The notes below the pieces were generated by a model, which ran no database searches, had not been told where the DNA came from, and saw nothing but the letters and a program-made list of their open reading frames with translations. A stretch of DNA of 64,000 nucleotides from Scolanthus callimorphus. Taxonomy: Eukaryota; Cnidaria; Anthozoa; Actiniaria; Edwardsiidae. The position numbers and the translations under genes are program-made. Each line of letters starts with the position of its first letter. Positions within the stretch are counted from its first letter, which is position 1. Positions 34,424 to 46,139 of the stretch are shown one piece after another. Location of the stretch: assembly GCA_033964015.1 (NCBI GenBank), contig CM066925.1:3981199-4045198 (forward strand). The letters are read 5' to 3'.

Positions 34424-35290
34424 CCCGAATTCGGCAACCGCGCGGCCCGGGATCCGGTGCGACTTCAACTTCCGGCCCCTCATCTGAGTGAACGTCCGCC
34501 CCGCATATCGGAGACGGCACCAACGCTTGCAGTTCTTCCCAGGTTGGCAGCGTTTTTTTATTCGTGTGTCTACTCATTTTTCGTGCTATTTCATTCGTTG
34601 CTTCAACTCGGGATTCAGGAAAATGGAGTCAGGAGGTAGTTCCAGCCCTGGCCTTTCCCCGGAAGTGTGTGATTCTATTCAGGCGGTCGTGCCACAGGCT
34701 TCTTAGGCCTGTCGTCTACGATTGTGGTATGGATTGCCAACGGGTGCACTGCAGCAACCTCATCCAATACAATTGGACCAGTCCAAGTGTCAAGTACCGT
34801 ATTCATTCATTCATCCATTCATTCATTTTATTGATATATTTAACAAATATAAAATAAATAAACGGCCTGATCCGCAGGTAGTACAAACTAATCGAGGCGG
34901 GGCAGTCTTACAGACTTCTCAGAGTACTCAGAGTAATAATGTGAACACACATTTACATTTTAAAACTTTAAATATCCAGTGTTTTCTAGATCCCCAGGTA
35001 GGTTGACAGCTCCAAGCTTTATGTCAACCTTTCCATCTGTGACTAGCACTAGCAGTGTGACCTATTCGGCGAGCGCCCAACGGCCAAGCCTTGTCTCGTC
35101 CTTGTCTTACATGCCGCTCCAAGCATCGTCTCCGCAGGGAGCCGGCTCTCTGGTGGCTCCAACATTCAACAAACCGTTTGTTGTGGGCCCTGGCTATTCA
35201 CTCATCCCAGCTAAACCATGCCGTTACCTCTATTTTGTACCTCGTGCGGGGGAAACATCGCGTTCTGGAATGCCCCACCTCTAGGCATGC
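34424..35290 (+). pseudogene. gag-like 5' remnant of a second DIRS/Ngaro-type element
   Basis: ATG at 34623 begins MESGGSSSPGLSPEV and, after a gap, the frame at about 34994-35230 reads LTAPSFMSTFPSVTS through FVVGPGYSLIPAKP. This Ser/Pro-rich leader ending in a VVGPGY-PIPAK motif resembles the first ORF of tyrosine-recombinase retroelements as I remember them from corals. The frame is broken by a stop at 34704 and by an insert at 34799-34994. No reverse transcriptase follows before the next element, so only the 5' part remains. Confidence 0.5.
34799..34994 (-). repeat. Retroelement 3' tail inserted in the gag-like remnant
   Basis: Read on minus the segment ends AATAAAATGAATGAATGG plus further ATGA repeats, the form of a LINE/SINE tail. 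It separates two parts of the gag-like reading frame. Confidence 0.5.
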
Positions 35291-35870
35291 GCAGAAGCAT
35301 GCTCGTTCACCGTCGCCGAGCTTCTCGCGCCGAGCTCACAAGCACTATTTGTGAAACAAATGGCGCACGAAAACAAACTGTATTTGGATGATTCGAATCA
35401 CATGCATTCAGTACATTATCAGTACATTATTAAGTTTTCTAACGTATTACCATTGTGAAAGTAAGACATTGTTCTGATAATCCAACTTTTCACATTACTC
35501 ATCGTATTTTGTCTCGTATTTAATAATTTCCATAAAACGTCTCATTCAACATTAACAATATTGTCCTTCAATTGTCACAATTATTATCCACGTCCATTCT
35601 GTTATTAAACAAATTCAATCTGCGTTGTATTAAAAGTTGTCCCATTATGCCCGTTGGACCTGTTCACAGGCAGACCAGGCGAATTATTTTAAAGTTGACT
35701 TATTACCATTAAATGTCTCCCGAGTTGTGTCTTGGGGAGAATTAGAACCGTCTAAGCTGTTTCCGGCCTTCCCACAGTTCGAAAAATATTTCACTCGCTC
35801 CTCCTTCCATTATTTTGTCAACTTTATTTAAGCTAATAATTCGCCTAGCCTGTGCTGTGTTATACAAAAT
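35291..35870. other. No gene recognised
   Basis: AT-rich sequence between the gag-like remnant and the tyrosine-recombinase element; the frame at 35637-35831 has no family motif. Confidence 0.4.
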
Positions 35871-36055
35871 GTATTTTCCATTGTTTTTGATAGTATGATG
35901 CAATCAGTCATTCAGAAATGTTGGTATGTATGGAGTTATGCAACTTGTTGTTGTAAACTAACAAGTTTTTTGGTTTATAAGGAGAAAGAAGAATTTGAGT
36001 TCATTCCAGGTTTCAGGTTTTTCACGGCACGCGGTCTCGGTTACGCTAAATTTTT
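35871..36055 (+). repeat. Split direct repeat A1 (left end)
   Basis: About 185 bp from GTATTTTCCATTG to GGTTACGCTAAATTT, nearly identical to 36839-37023 (one clear substitution in GCGGTCTCGG versus GCGGTTTCGG). Confidence 0.88.
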
Positions 36056-36058
36056 GTT

Positions 36059-37236
36059 ATGTCACTCAAGGAAAATTTTGATTTTAATTCGGAAACTCAG
36101 GAACCTGCTACGTTGCAGCCTACTGCAGGTTGTTCTCGTTCTCCTGTTGATGAGGTATTCGAAAAGTTCAAGTCGTACATAGACACAAAACTAGATCAGA
36201 GAATTCCTAAACCTCTAATAGATGAAGCTGATTCTTTTCCTGATTCTGACGCGAAGAAATTTAAGAGAGAAACAGAAGCTAACAAGCTTAAATATACTGG
36301 GAATCAGAAGCAATTTCTTTTCAATGCCCAGATAGAAGATTACAATGAGTTTACTCTCAAGTTATTAGCGGAGAACAAAGTTGATGAGGCTAAGATTTCT
36401 GTAAAGTCTACTTTGGGACTTGTTCATAAGAGACAAAAACTGATTAAGTTAGCTGATAAGAGCGACGCTGGTTGGTTAGTCGTCAAAGAATATGAACAAG
36501 AGGAGCTCGCCGACGATTCAGATGATGAAAAACGAATCAAGAAGGCCCAGGATAAAGCAGCCAGGACCAAGAGGCAGTCGCAATCAAAGGCGAACGAGTT
36601 ACGCAAAAAAACTCCGTGTGGATAGCCCTTCTACTGTTAGTAGCAGCAGCCGTTTTGGAGATCAGGCAGAGCGGCAGCTTTTTCGAGGTAATATGTTTTC
36701 AACGAGTTTAAATTTTGCATTCGGCCCTTTCTTTGTTAATTCCATAGCTTGTTCATACCTGAACCAAGCTGTCAAACGTTTAAAAACGTATATTGGTGTT
36801 GTCTTTTATTGATAGTCATACGAGAAGGAAAGGGAAAGTATTTTCCATTGTTTTTGATAGTATGATGCAATCAGTCATTCAGAAATGTTGGTATGTATGG
36901 AGTTATGCAACTTGTTGTTGTAAACTAACAAGTTTTTTGGTTTATAAGGAGAAAGAAGAATTTGAGTTCATTCCAGGTTTCAGGTTTTTCACGGCACGCG
37001 GTTTCGGTTACGCTAAATTTTATGTTGTTGTTTTCGCTCTCTTATTTATGTTTTGCATTTTTGTAGGCTTTAGAAGAGCTAGAACCAATGACGTATGCTT
37101 CTCCTGCGGTTATAAGGGCCACTGGTCGGATGAATGCAGGAAACGCCCCGTCGTTAATTCCACCTATAATCGATACAGTGAATATGGTGACAAGTCAGGG
37201 GGAGCCAGAAAACCAGAATACTATGGACAATATTGA
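36059..37236 (+). pseudogene. gag-like ORF with zinc knuckle, one predicted intron, frameshifted
   Basis: ATG at 36059 opens MSLKENFDFNSETQEP. The frame stays open to 36625, rich in charged residues with a Lys/Glu-rich tail. At 36605-36611 a run of seven A's shifts the frame: with one A fewer it reads on through KKLRVDSPSTVSSSSRF to AERQLFRG. A GT-AG intron 36690-37067 then joins it to FRRARTNDVCFSCGYKGHWS, so FRG-FRR and the CX2CX4HX4C knuckle become continuous. The intron contains exactly the internal B1-A2 repeat. The knuckle is expected to bind RNA during particle assembly. Confidence 0.7.
36748..37023 (+). repeat. Internal split direct repeat B1-A2
   Basis: B1 (from CTTGTTCATACCTGAACCAA) equals the right end at 40611, and A2 equals the left end A1. 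They are joined at GGGAAAGTATTTTCC, which is the junction a circular intermediate would have. It lies inside the predicted gag intron. Confidence 0.88.
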
Positions 37237-39200
37237 GAGTCAAGTACTTGAGGTACAGTTCTTTGATGATGAGATTGAAGGGGAGATAAATTCAAATGAA
37301 GCAAAAAATTGCAGTGTACGAGGAAGACTTAAAGAACACTTAGAATTTTGGAAAAGAATTGAGGCACCTGATTTCATTATCTCTACTATTCGAGATGGTT
37401 ACAAGATTCCGTTCCTCCAAACTCCACCGAGCTTTCATTCTAAGAACAATAAGTCTGCACTTTCACACAAAGATTTCGTCGTTGAAGCTATACAATAACT
37501 TTTAGAAGGTGATAGAATTTCTGAAGTTCATGCAAATGTTTTAAAGAACATTAATCCTTTGTCTGTTTCAATACAAGCATGCGGAAAAAAGAGGCTGATT
37601 TTTGATCTACGATTAATCAATAAGTGTTTGTATAAATCCAAATTCAAGTACGAAGATTACAAGAAAGCTTTTGAATTTTTTCACTCAGGAACATTTGCTG
37701 TCAATTTTGATCTGAAGAGTGGGTATCATCATCTAGACATTTTTCCCGAACATCGCCCATATTTGGGATTTGCTTGGACTTTTCCTAATGGGGAAACACG
37801 CTATTTTATGTTCAATGTTTTGGCGTTTGGAATTTCATCTGCTCCATATATTTTTACGAAATTGCTTAAACCGCTAGTTAAATTATGGAGGAACAGAGGT
37901 TTGAACTGTGTTGTCTACTTGGACGATGGATTTTCGATTGAAGATTCCTATGAAAAGGCATGTCATGCTTCACATCATTTACGAGGAGATTTGTTAGCGG
38001 CTGGTTTTGTTATTAATGATGCTAAAGTACTTGGGACCCTGTCCAGGAAATTGATTGGCTCGGAATAACTTGGCATTGTATAGAAGGTTCTATTTCAATC
38101 AAGCAAAGGAGGATTACAAAAGCAACTAATATTATGATAATGTTCTATCTACTAGTGATGTTTCGGCTAGAGAACTTTCCTCGTTCGTAGGATCTATCAT
38201 TTCTATGACTCCGGTCTTGGGTCGATTAGCTAACATAATGACCAGACATTGTCAAATTTCTATTGCTTCGGCACAGAGCTGGGACACTCGTTTTACTTTG
38301 GACGAATATTGTTTAACGGAAATTCAGTTTTGGTATGAGAAACTTGATTCATTGAACTCTAAACATTGCTCTCCGCGTACTATGACATACAGTAAGATAG
38401 TATTTTCAGATGCTAGCGATTTTGCTTGTGGTGCTTTAATGAGAGGAGATCAATTATTTGAAAGTCATAGAATGTTCACACAAGAGGAGAGACAACTATC
38501 TTCGACTCATCGTGAGCTTCTTGCTATTCAGTACTGTTTACAAGCTTTTGGTGATAGACTTTTCGATTCGCACGTGAAATGGTACACAGACAATCAATCT
38601 ACCGCTCGTATAATAGAAGTCGGCAGCATGAAGTTGTATTTACATAAATTAGCCTACAACATATTCTCCTATTGCATGGACCATAACATTGATTTGTTTG
38701 TACAATGGATCCCAAGAGAACTCAATTCTCAAGCTGATGCACTTAGTAAAATCAGGGACTGTGATGATTGGCAATTATCTGATTCGTGTTTCAACGTGTT
38801 AGAACATTTGTGGGGTCCGCATACTGTGGATTGCTTTGCCAGTTTCTACAACAAGAAAATTGATCGTTACTTCTCAAGGTTTTGGAATCCTGGTACTTCG
38901 GGAGTAGATGCTTTTTTCCAACAATGGGAAGGAGAAGACTGCCTTGTCGTTCCACCAGTTAGTTTTATTAGCAAAGTTTTGAATTTTGTTAGTACGCAAC
39001 ATGTATCAATCACATTAGTTGTTCCTGCATGGCCATCTGCCAGTTTTTGGCCATTATTATGGTTTAAGTATTCTAGTTTCATTCGTGGCTGTCGTTATTT
39101 TGTCGGAAGAGAAGCTTGTATTCATGGTAGAAATGAAAGGTCTGTCATTGGCTCTAGCAACTGGAATGGAAATATCGTTGCATGTAGAATAATTACATAA
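37160..39200 (+). pseudogene. Reverse transcriptase-RNase H polyprotein, broken
   Basis: The frame overlaps the end of gag and reads RGRLKEHLEFWKRIEAPDF, then a TAA at 37496-37498, then LSVSIQACGKKRLIFDLRLI, VNFDLKSGYHHLDI, FGISSAPYIFTKLLKPL and the catalytic box VVYLDDG. A frameshift near 38040 moves it to DPVQEIDWLGITWHCIEG, and another near 38150 to ARELSSFVGSIISMTPVLG. RNase H follows with VFSDAS, HRELLAIQYCL, WYTDNQSTARI and ELNSQADALSK. The C-terminal extension HTVDCFASFYNKKIDRYFSR to PPVSFISKVL is typical of this group. Decay: at least one stop and two frameshifts. Confidence 0.88.
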
Positions 39201-39233
39201 TGTTAATTATTAGACTATTCTATTGATTTAATA

Positions 39234-39465
39234 GCGAAGTCGAGTGACACATTCGCTGCATCGAAATTGATGCTAAGAGCCGATTGGCAAATTGTAGGAG
39301 CGAAGTCGAGTGACACATTCGCTGCATCGAAATTGATGCTAATAGCTGATTGGCAAATTGTAGGAGCGAAGTCGAGTGACACATTCGCTGCATCGAAATT
39401 GATGCTAAGAGCTGATTGGCAAATTGTAGGAGCGAAGTCGAGTGACACATTCGCTGCATTAGAAA
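39234..39465 (+). repeat. 66-bp tandem repeat, about 3.5 units
   Basis: Units start GCGAAGTCGAGTGACACATT at 39234, 39300, 39366 and 39432. The period of 66 is 22 codons, so frames remain open on both strands through the array. It lies between the RNase H and recombinase regions. Confidence 0.92.
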
Positions 39466-39604
39466 TTAATGAGTGTTTCGGATGCATAGCAGTTCCGAAT
39501 TTTAAGAAATCTGAAGATTTGCATTTGAATTTGTTGTTTAATTTTGTACTATGATTTTTTCTTTTAGATTATGCTTCGATCACCGTTATGGTCAGATGGC
39601 AGCA

Positions 39605-40559
39605 AATCTGCTCTAAAAAGTTTGTCATGAATTGCTTCAGTTCCAGGCTGCTTCTACGCGTACCAGATATCTTAGAGAGGTTAACGCATTCTTCACATAC
39701 CAAAGAAATGCAGGTCTGCCATGTACTCTCCCAGCTAGTATTAACCATCTAGCTCTTTATCTGTCCTATTTAGTAGATAAAGGGAAAGTAAGCATAGCTA
39801 GTATGGCTCATTCTGCGTTAAAATGGGTTCACAGTTTTTTACCAATTGCAACCAATCCGTTGGACGCTAGTATCTGTCACAATTTAGTGCAAGCTGAGAA
39901 ACGATCTAGATCTAAGCCCATTGAAAAGAAAGAACCTATCTCGCCAGCTGTTATTAAGGATATTGTGACATACTATGCTAAGGATCAAGCATCTCTGAAA
40001 GATTTAAGGATTGCTACAACTTGTGTGTTGTCATTCGCGGGACTTTTTCGTTCCAAGAAGTTCTTAACATAAGGGCATCACAGATTACCGTTTTTCCAGA
40101 TTATATTACAGTATTTGTACCAGAAAGTAAGAATGACAGTTTCAGAGAAGGACAACATGTATTTCGGATAAAATAACATGCCCTTATAAAATGTTATTAC
40201 GTTATGTCAAGAGTGCAAACATTGATATTAATTCATCTTCTGAATATATATTTAGGAATTTATCGTATTGTAAGTCTATTGACAAGTATAAATTAGGGAA
40301 TCGTAAAATGTCATATACATCATTTCGAGAATGTTTTAAGACGTGTCTTAAAGCTCTAGGTGAAAATGCTGATATATTTGGATTACACAGTTTTCGTTCT
40401 GGTGGTGCAACGTCTATTGTCCAAAATATGCCCAATTGTCCATCAAGAGAGCGTTTACTTAAACTTCATGGTCGTTGGAAATCAGATTTAGCTAAGGATA
40501 TGTATGTAAAAGAGACTGTTGCACAGAGGTTGGCTGTTGCAAGTAGTACTGGCATTTAA
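39605..40559 (+). pseudogene. Tyrosine recombinase of the retrotransposon, frameshifted
   Basis: It reads LQFQAASTRTRYLREVNAFF, a core-binding helical domain to about 39960, then LRIATTCVLSFAGLFR with the first catalytic Arg. A frameshift near 40058 moves it to FQEVLNIRASQITVFPDYIT, a stop follows at about 40170, and the last frame carries GLHSFRSGGAT (His and second Arg), LHGRWKSD (His-x-x-Trp) and DMYVKE (Tyr nucleophile). This enzyme family integrates a circular double-stranded DNA by site-specific strand exchange, so the element makes no target duplication. All catalytic residues are visible, but the frame is broken at least twice. Confidence 0.88.
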
Positions 40560-40610
40560 ACGATTATCTGTATCAGGCTTAGCGTATTATGTTAAATAAA
40601 TCAAACGTGC

Positions 40611-40700
40611 CTTGTTCATACCTGAACCAAGCTGTCAAACGTTTAAAAACGTGTATTGGTGTTGTCTTTTATTGATAGTCATACGAGAAGGAAAGGGAAA
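40611..40700 (+). repeat. Split direct repeat B2 (right end)
   Basis: About 90 bp from CTTGTTCATACCTGAACCAA to GAAGGAAAGGGAAA, matching 36748-36838. The flanks beyond (ACAAAAT left, ATATTTCTC right) show no clear target duplication. Confidence 0.85.
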
Positions 40701-41362
40701 ATATTTCTCATTCGGATGAAGTGCTGAAGGAGAATGAAACTGCGATTACCTTCATCCTTTCACCGTGTGTTTCTCGAAGAGATAGAGGTCTGGTGGTTTC
40801 CCTCGAAAGATTTATACTGCCAAATCCCCTCTCAATTCCCAATTTGGAACTCCATTATGAATTTTCCCTGTTGTTCACTTGTTCAATCCATAGTTTGGTG
40901 CAGTTCTTTTATGCAACTCCGAGACATATTCATTTTATTTGGTTCACGGTGGTGGCCCAAGTCGAAGAAGAAATAGAGAAACAAAATACTAGCTCCTTTG
41001 ACACAACGCTTCCAAGAACAATTCTTTAAATGTCGCAATTTAAAGACACGTGTTGCAAGAGTTCGCCAGAGGAACAGTTCTTCAATACCCAGTTTCGATA
41101 AACACAATACTCTTAAAAGGTTGGTTCTTGAAAGTTTCAAACGAGCTCCTCGGTTGCCAGGGCAGCCGGGACACGCGAGTGAGAGTATTCAGTCGCAACC
41201 CAAATCGAAGCTTACAACAATACCTAGTTCCCGAATTCTGAGCGAACTTCTTTGACGCCTGACTCTGGACGAATTTTCAAATTATGGAAACAATTCTTGA
41301 ATTTCGAAACATCGGCTTCTTGTCCTCTATACTTATTTTTTTCGGCTTGACTTGCCTCAGTA
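40701..41362. other. No gene recognised
   Basis: Overlapping short frames (40721-41029, 40998-41255 and others) share no recognisable domain. Confidence 0.4.
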
Positions 41363-43564
41363 TTAAGAGGGGTTTCCTGAGAAAGTGTTTCAGAAGTCAA
41401 AAACTTGGGTTGTCAGATTTGGATAAAAATTTATACATAAGTTAGTCTTAGTGAGAAACTAAGAATGCCTGTTTGGTTTGGTTCTTGGTAATTTCCTTTG
41501 TGAATTACAAGGGGGGTTACGATTTTGACCTTGAGACCTTCAATATTGAAGGTCTTACAAAGCACAACAAGAAGCTTTCTTTATAGAAACATAACAAAGT
41601 CAAGGACATTTAGCTTGGATCATGTGAATCTAGTATCAATACGCTTTCACAACATATGTGTAGTTTGCAGCTAAAGCCATCTGGTGGGGAGGAGCATGGC
41701 ACTAGTTTAACCCAATTTTTAAGGATGGAATTTTTGTCAAAATTGACATATTTCAAAAATATGTTATATTTACCTGCCATTATGATAGCATATGAAACCC
41801 ATATAGAATGTTACTATAGACTATGTACTTTGAAAATCAGTAGAGAAAAATTTGGCTCATTAATTTTTTTAGAAATTTTGGCACTTTTTTTGTACCCATG
41901 TGAGCCATAAAATAAAACATAAAATACATATATTTGGCCAATCTTATCAGTCTTAACCCTTTGTAGGTTGTATAATTTGTTGATATCTAATAAGTCCAAG
42001 ATAGATTAATGTGTTTTTATTAGAGATTGAGATAATTTTAACAAAAGTTTGGGTTCAAGATGTTGATTCAGAGCTGGAAACACTGACATTTTTTTTGCCT
42101 CAGCTCAGTAAAATGGTTAAAATAAACTAGTCAAACAAAATAATGCATATGTGCAATCCATTAAACTGCTGAATACTCTTTTTCTTGGTAATAGCAATAT
42201 AGATATTGTACATCTTTTTAACACATTTTTAGTCTCTCACGTTACTTCTGAGACTTGTTTATGCTTACAAGGATAACAAATTTTAGGGCCACAAATCTAC
42301 AAACAGCAACCACTTCCAGCACTACCGTCCAATCTCAAAAACTCCGATGATCTTAAGTTAAGGATATATTATTATTCTCGAACACAACTTGATTATTAGC
42401 AACTCTTCCAATCATCGATGTAGCTCTGCGCTGACAGCAAAAACGTTTCACGGTATCTTGTTTACCACTGTGAGGACGAGAGGAGAACTGGGTTTGATTC
42501 GTTTCTTCGGGTACCCTGTGCCCATTTTACATTTTATTCTGGTGCATTTATTCATTCATTGAAACTTTAGTGCCGGATTCAATGGATTACAGCAAACATA
42601 GTTGAATGAGTGTTCGTTCGGGGACGACCTGGACTATTGCGGTCCTGTAGAAAGGCTAGAAATTGCTGTAGAATTCTAGAAATGCCCCACCTCTTGGTTG
42701 CAGCAAAGTAGCTCCTGGGAATCAGGAACACCGTCGATAGTTTTGGATAAGACGCAAGATAGTATCATTGTAGTAAGTGCATATCAATACTCTACTCTGA
42801 TACGATCATGGTCATATCTACCAAGGGCGTTAGGACTACAACATACGAATGTGCGATTGAGCCCATCGGTCAGACAGGTTTAAAATCAGGGTTTAAAGTC
42901 AACCTGGCAAAGGCGGCATCCACTCGGGCTCCTCGAGTACAGCGAGGCGCGACTGCACAGGAAAACTCCTGAGAGCTTGAGCGCACCCCAACAATTATAG
43001 ATAGACGGGCGTATCGTGACGTCATGCCTCCTGAGTGATTTTGGACTTCTTACATGACGTACAAGTTAGCTAAATGCATCACTGCAAATAGAAATGAAAT
43101 CGAAATCATTCCAATGCGCTCGATCTACTCCCCGGAAAATGCCTTTTTGATATGCTTATAATTGTCAAGTCAGCCATAAAAAGGCGTACAGCATACAATA
43201 CTCAGGGGAGATCCCGGCTATATGCCAGTGTGTGAGTGTTTGCCTGATATGTGTAATTAGCTTGTGGCTCTTTCGTAGAAAACGTTTTACAAGACACTTC
43301 ACTACTTGTATAGTGGTTAGTGCGGCTTATGCATATCCGAATTTTGCGTACCACTGAAAAAATGTCTAGGAATGCCGGAAAAAAAAAATCGGAAATATTG
43401 CTATATTTGTAACTGGGGTGACAAGGTCTATAAATGTGCTAATGCACAGCTATATTGTTATAGCATAATTTTCCCGAACGTGACCTTTTTACTAATAAAG
43501 ATCCATTGATATCGACAAGTTTAGCAGTTCGCATATCTAAACTGCGTTTATGCGCTAGTCACTC

Positions 43565-43925
43565 GAAAGCCCCGCTCCCCCGTACCGCGGGGAATATCGG
43601 GGGTTTAATTCGGTTTGCTTAAGAAAAGCCACGGTATATGCGGGGAATTAGTGGTTTTTAGATCGTGGTTGCTGCTACGGCCGGGACTGTAGGCGGGGTT
43701 GGGCCGCAGCGGTTTTTCCCTGCGAATATAAACGTTATTAAATGTTCCACATAGTGTTTTATTGAATGTTTCTAAGCGGCACAGCAATTGGTGGCCCCGG
43801 GGCGGGAGACAAAAGTCTAGATTAGACATGGAAATGTGCCATCGCATTGCGGGAAATTAGCGGGGTAGTAGCAGGCTCAGAATCCTAATGCCCCGCTATT
43901 CCCTGGATAAGGGGATGTGGAGCTT
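43565..43925. other. GC-rich block with scattered CCCCGC/GCGGGG motifs
   Basis: It contrasts with the AT-rich surroundings. CCGCGGGGAATAT, GCGGGGAATTAG, GCGGGAAATTAGCGGGG and CCCCGCTATTCCC recur in both orientations, suggesting a degenerate hairpin-rich repeat. No coding frame. Confidence 0.45.
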
Positions 43926-44214
43926 TCCACTGACTAGTGCATTACATATACATATACCCCACCTATGAGGGAAGGACGATGATACTAGTTCGTCTAGCTA
44001 AGATGAAATAAACAAAGAGTCCATTATCTCATGTATCTCTTCTATTGCTCAACTAGACCTTTTACCAAAATGGCCGCCGCAAATTCACGTCTTAAATTAA
44101 ACTGACTGAAAATCAGACACTGGCACTAGAAAGAGCATAATCACATTAGTAATCCTTCAAATTTTCGTTATGCCAAATGCCATGTCGGCTGAGAAAGCAG
44201 AGTCTGAAAATTGA

Positions 44215-44280
44215 AATTTTTACAGAGATTTGTATGACCGGGGGTACCCCCAGTCATACAAACATCTGTAAATTTTCAAA
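44215..44280. repeat. Near-perfect palindrome, about 62 bp
   Basis: TTTACAGAGATTTGTATGAC with GGGGGTACCCCC at the centre and GTCATACAAACATCTGTAAA on the other side. Isolated stem-loop in the unique core of the 4.2-kb element. Confidence 0.8.
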
Positions 44281-45588
44281 TTTTCAACTTTCGTTTTCTC
44301 GGAAGATATTGTATATAATGCAGCGAAATTTTGTAGTTTTACTAAAGTGATGATGTGTGTTCTAGTGCTGGTGTTCATTTTTAACAAAAATTGGTTTTAA
44401 TTTTCGGCGGCAATTTTTTAAAAAGGTCTATTATTTCAGTAAAGAACGTGAACAGAATAAGTTTAGTGTACACAGGGTTCCCAACGAAATGGATCGAACC
44501 CAGTTCCTCTCGTCGTTGCATGTCTTGTCTTCGAAGAATTTGCCATTTCATTCGATAATCTGCTTCACCTATTACTACAGAGCTGTAGACATTATTATAT
44601 GTGGACAATCTGGGTCTGGTGTGGGAGAGAATATTCTGCCAAATTAGTTCGGTATCAGAATGCCGGAAGTGGTCCTGATCATAATGGTATGTACTGGTTT
44701 ACCAAGACATTGAGCGGTGCCTAGATTGGCTTACTGATATAGTAACTTGATCACCAAATGACCGGCGCACTATAATCTGCTCAGCAATTTAATGGATTGC
44801 ACTTATGCAATATTTTGTTTGACTAGTTTATTTTAACCATTTTACTAAGCTGAGGCAAAAAAATGTCAGTGTTTCCAGCTCTTTCATCACCTCCTGAGCC
44901 CAAATTCTTGTTAAATTATCTGATTCTCTAATAACAAGACATTATTCTATCTTAGACTTATTCGATATCAACAAATTACATGACCTGCACGGTGTTAAGA
45001 TTGATAAAATTGGCGAAATACATAAATTTTTATGTTCTATTTTATGGCTCACATGGGTACAGAAAAGTGCCAAATTTCAAAAAAAATTAACGAGCCAATT
45101 TTTTCTCACCTGATTTTCAAAGTACATAGTCTATAGTAACAGCCTGTATGGGTTTCATTTGCTATCATCATGGCAGGTAAATAAAATATATTTTTGAAAT
45201 ATGTCAATTTTGACAAAAATTCCATCCTTAAAAAATTGGATTAAACTAGTGCCATGCTCCACCCCACCAGATTGCTTTAGCTGCAAACTACACATATGTT
45301 GGGAAAGGGTATTGATACTAGATTCACACGATACAAGTAAAATGTCCTTGACTTTGTTATGTTTCTGTAAAGAAAGCTTTTTATTGTGCCTTGTAAGACC
45401 TTCAATATTGAAGGTCTCAAGGCCAAAATCAGAACCCCCCTTGTAATTCACAAAGTAAATTGCCAAGAACCAAACCAAACAGGCATTCTTAGTTTCTCAC
45501 TAAGACTAACTTATGTACAAATTTTTATCCAAATCTGACAACCCCGGTTTTTGACTTCTGGAACACTTTCTCAGGAAACCCCTCTTAA

Positions 45589-46139
45589 AGCGTCAGTGCT
45601 TACTAGTATTCTTTGCTTTAACGTATTTCCCTGAATTTCTTTCTCTCCGGACGCCATTTAGAATTATTCATAAGTGAAATCAACATAAACGATCTCCCTC
45701 CGCGATTTTTTTTTTTGGCGCGAAGCAAACGTCATCGAGGGTACCCGGGGTGACGTGACAAGTCCTCGGGTGAACCGGCAATTCTACGCTGCTCGGGTTT
45801 CGGCAGGCCGAACTGGCTATGTGGTAAAAATGTTAGGCAACAATAAGTAAAAATAGGATGTTTGATCAATTGTAACCGCTTAAGTGCAAACGGTTCGCCT
45901 ATCCGTGTACAGAAAAGTTGTCTACGTAGACATTTCATCTCCGGAAACATATATGCTCTAGTGTAAACGAAGTCTAAGAATACTTGAAAGCATGCTAGTC
46001 TGGTCAAGAGAGAAAAAGAGTACAAGAAGAAACAACCTTTCTCTATGCTCCTTGTGGATTTTAGCCTCTGTTAACTGAACACTGACTTAAGATTTTATCC
46101 TGAGCAGTAATACTTTTACATTTAGCGATTTGTTGCACA
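45589..46139. other. No gene recognised
   Basis: The minus-strand frame at 45732-46025 has no recognisable domain. Confidence 0.4.

Larger units (their letters stand above)
35871..40700 (+). mobile_element. Tyrosine-recombinase retrotransposon (DIRS order, split direct repeats)
   Basis: Order: A1 repeat (35871-36055), gag-like ORF, internal B1-A2 (36748-37023), zinc knuckle, reverse transcriptase, RNase H, 66-bp tandem repeats, tyrosine recombinase, B2 repeat (40611-40700). The outer A and B segments recur joined as B-A inside the element, the split direct repeat layout known from PAT- and Ngaro-like elements. Several frameshifts and stops show this copy is dead. There is no integrase or protease, as expected for this order. 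Confidence 0.88.
41367..45584. mobile_element. 4.2-kb TTAA-flanked element with about 0.8-kb inverted repeats
   Basis: TTAA at 41363-41366 and at 45585-45588 flank ends that both begin GAGGGGTTTCCTGAGAAAGT. The arms run to about 42175 and from about 44780, with many substitutions and small gaps. The 2.6-kb centre has no transposase; it holds a GC-rich block at 43565-43925 and a palindrome at 44215-44280. Non-autonomous; the TTAA site fits piggyBac- or Kolobok-type mobilisation. Confidence 0.85.

Noticed and set aside
34140..34577. 145-codon minus-strand frame across the right end of the two-gene element
   Set aside because: It crosses the terminal repeat and the gag-like leader without a known domain; it is probably chance, though a remnant of another element cannot be excluded.
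39215..39554. Repeated peptide frames on both strands
   Set aside because: They are by-products of the 66-bp tandem repeat whose length is a multiple of three.
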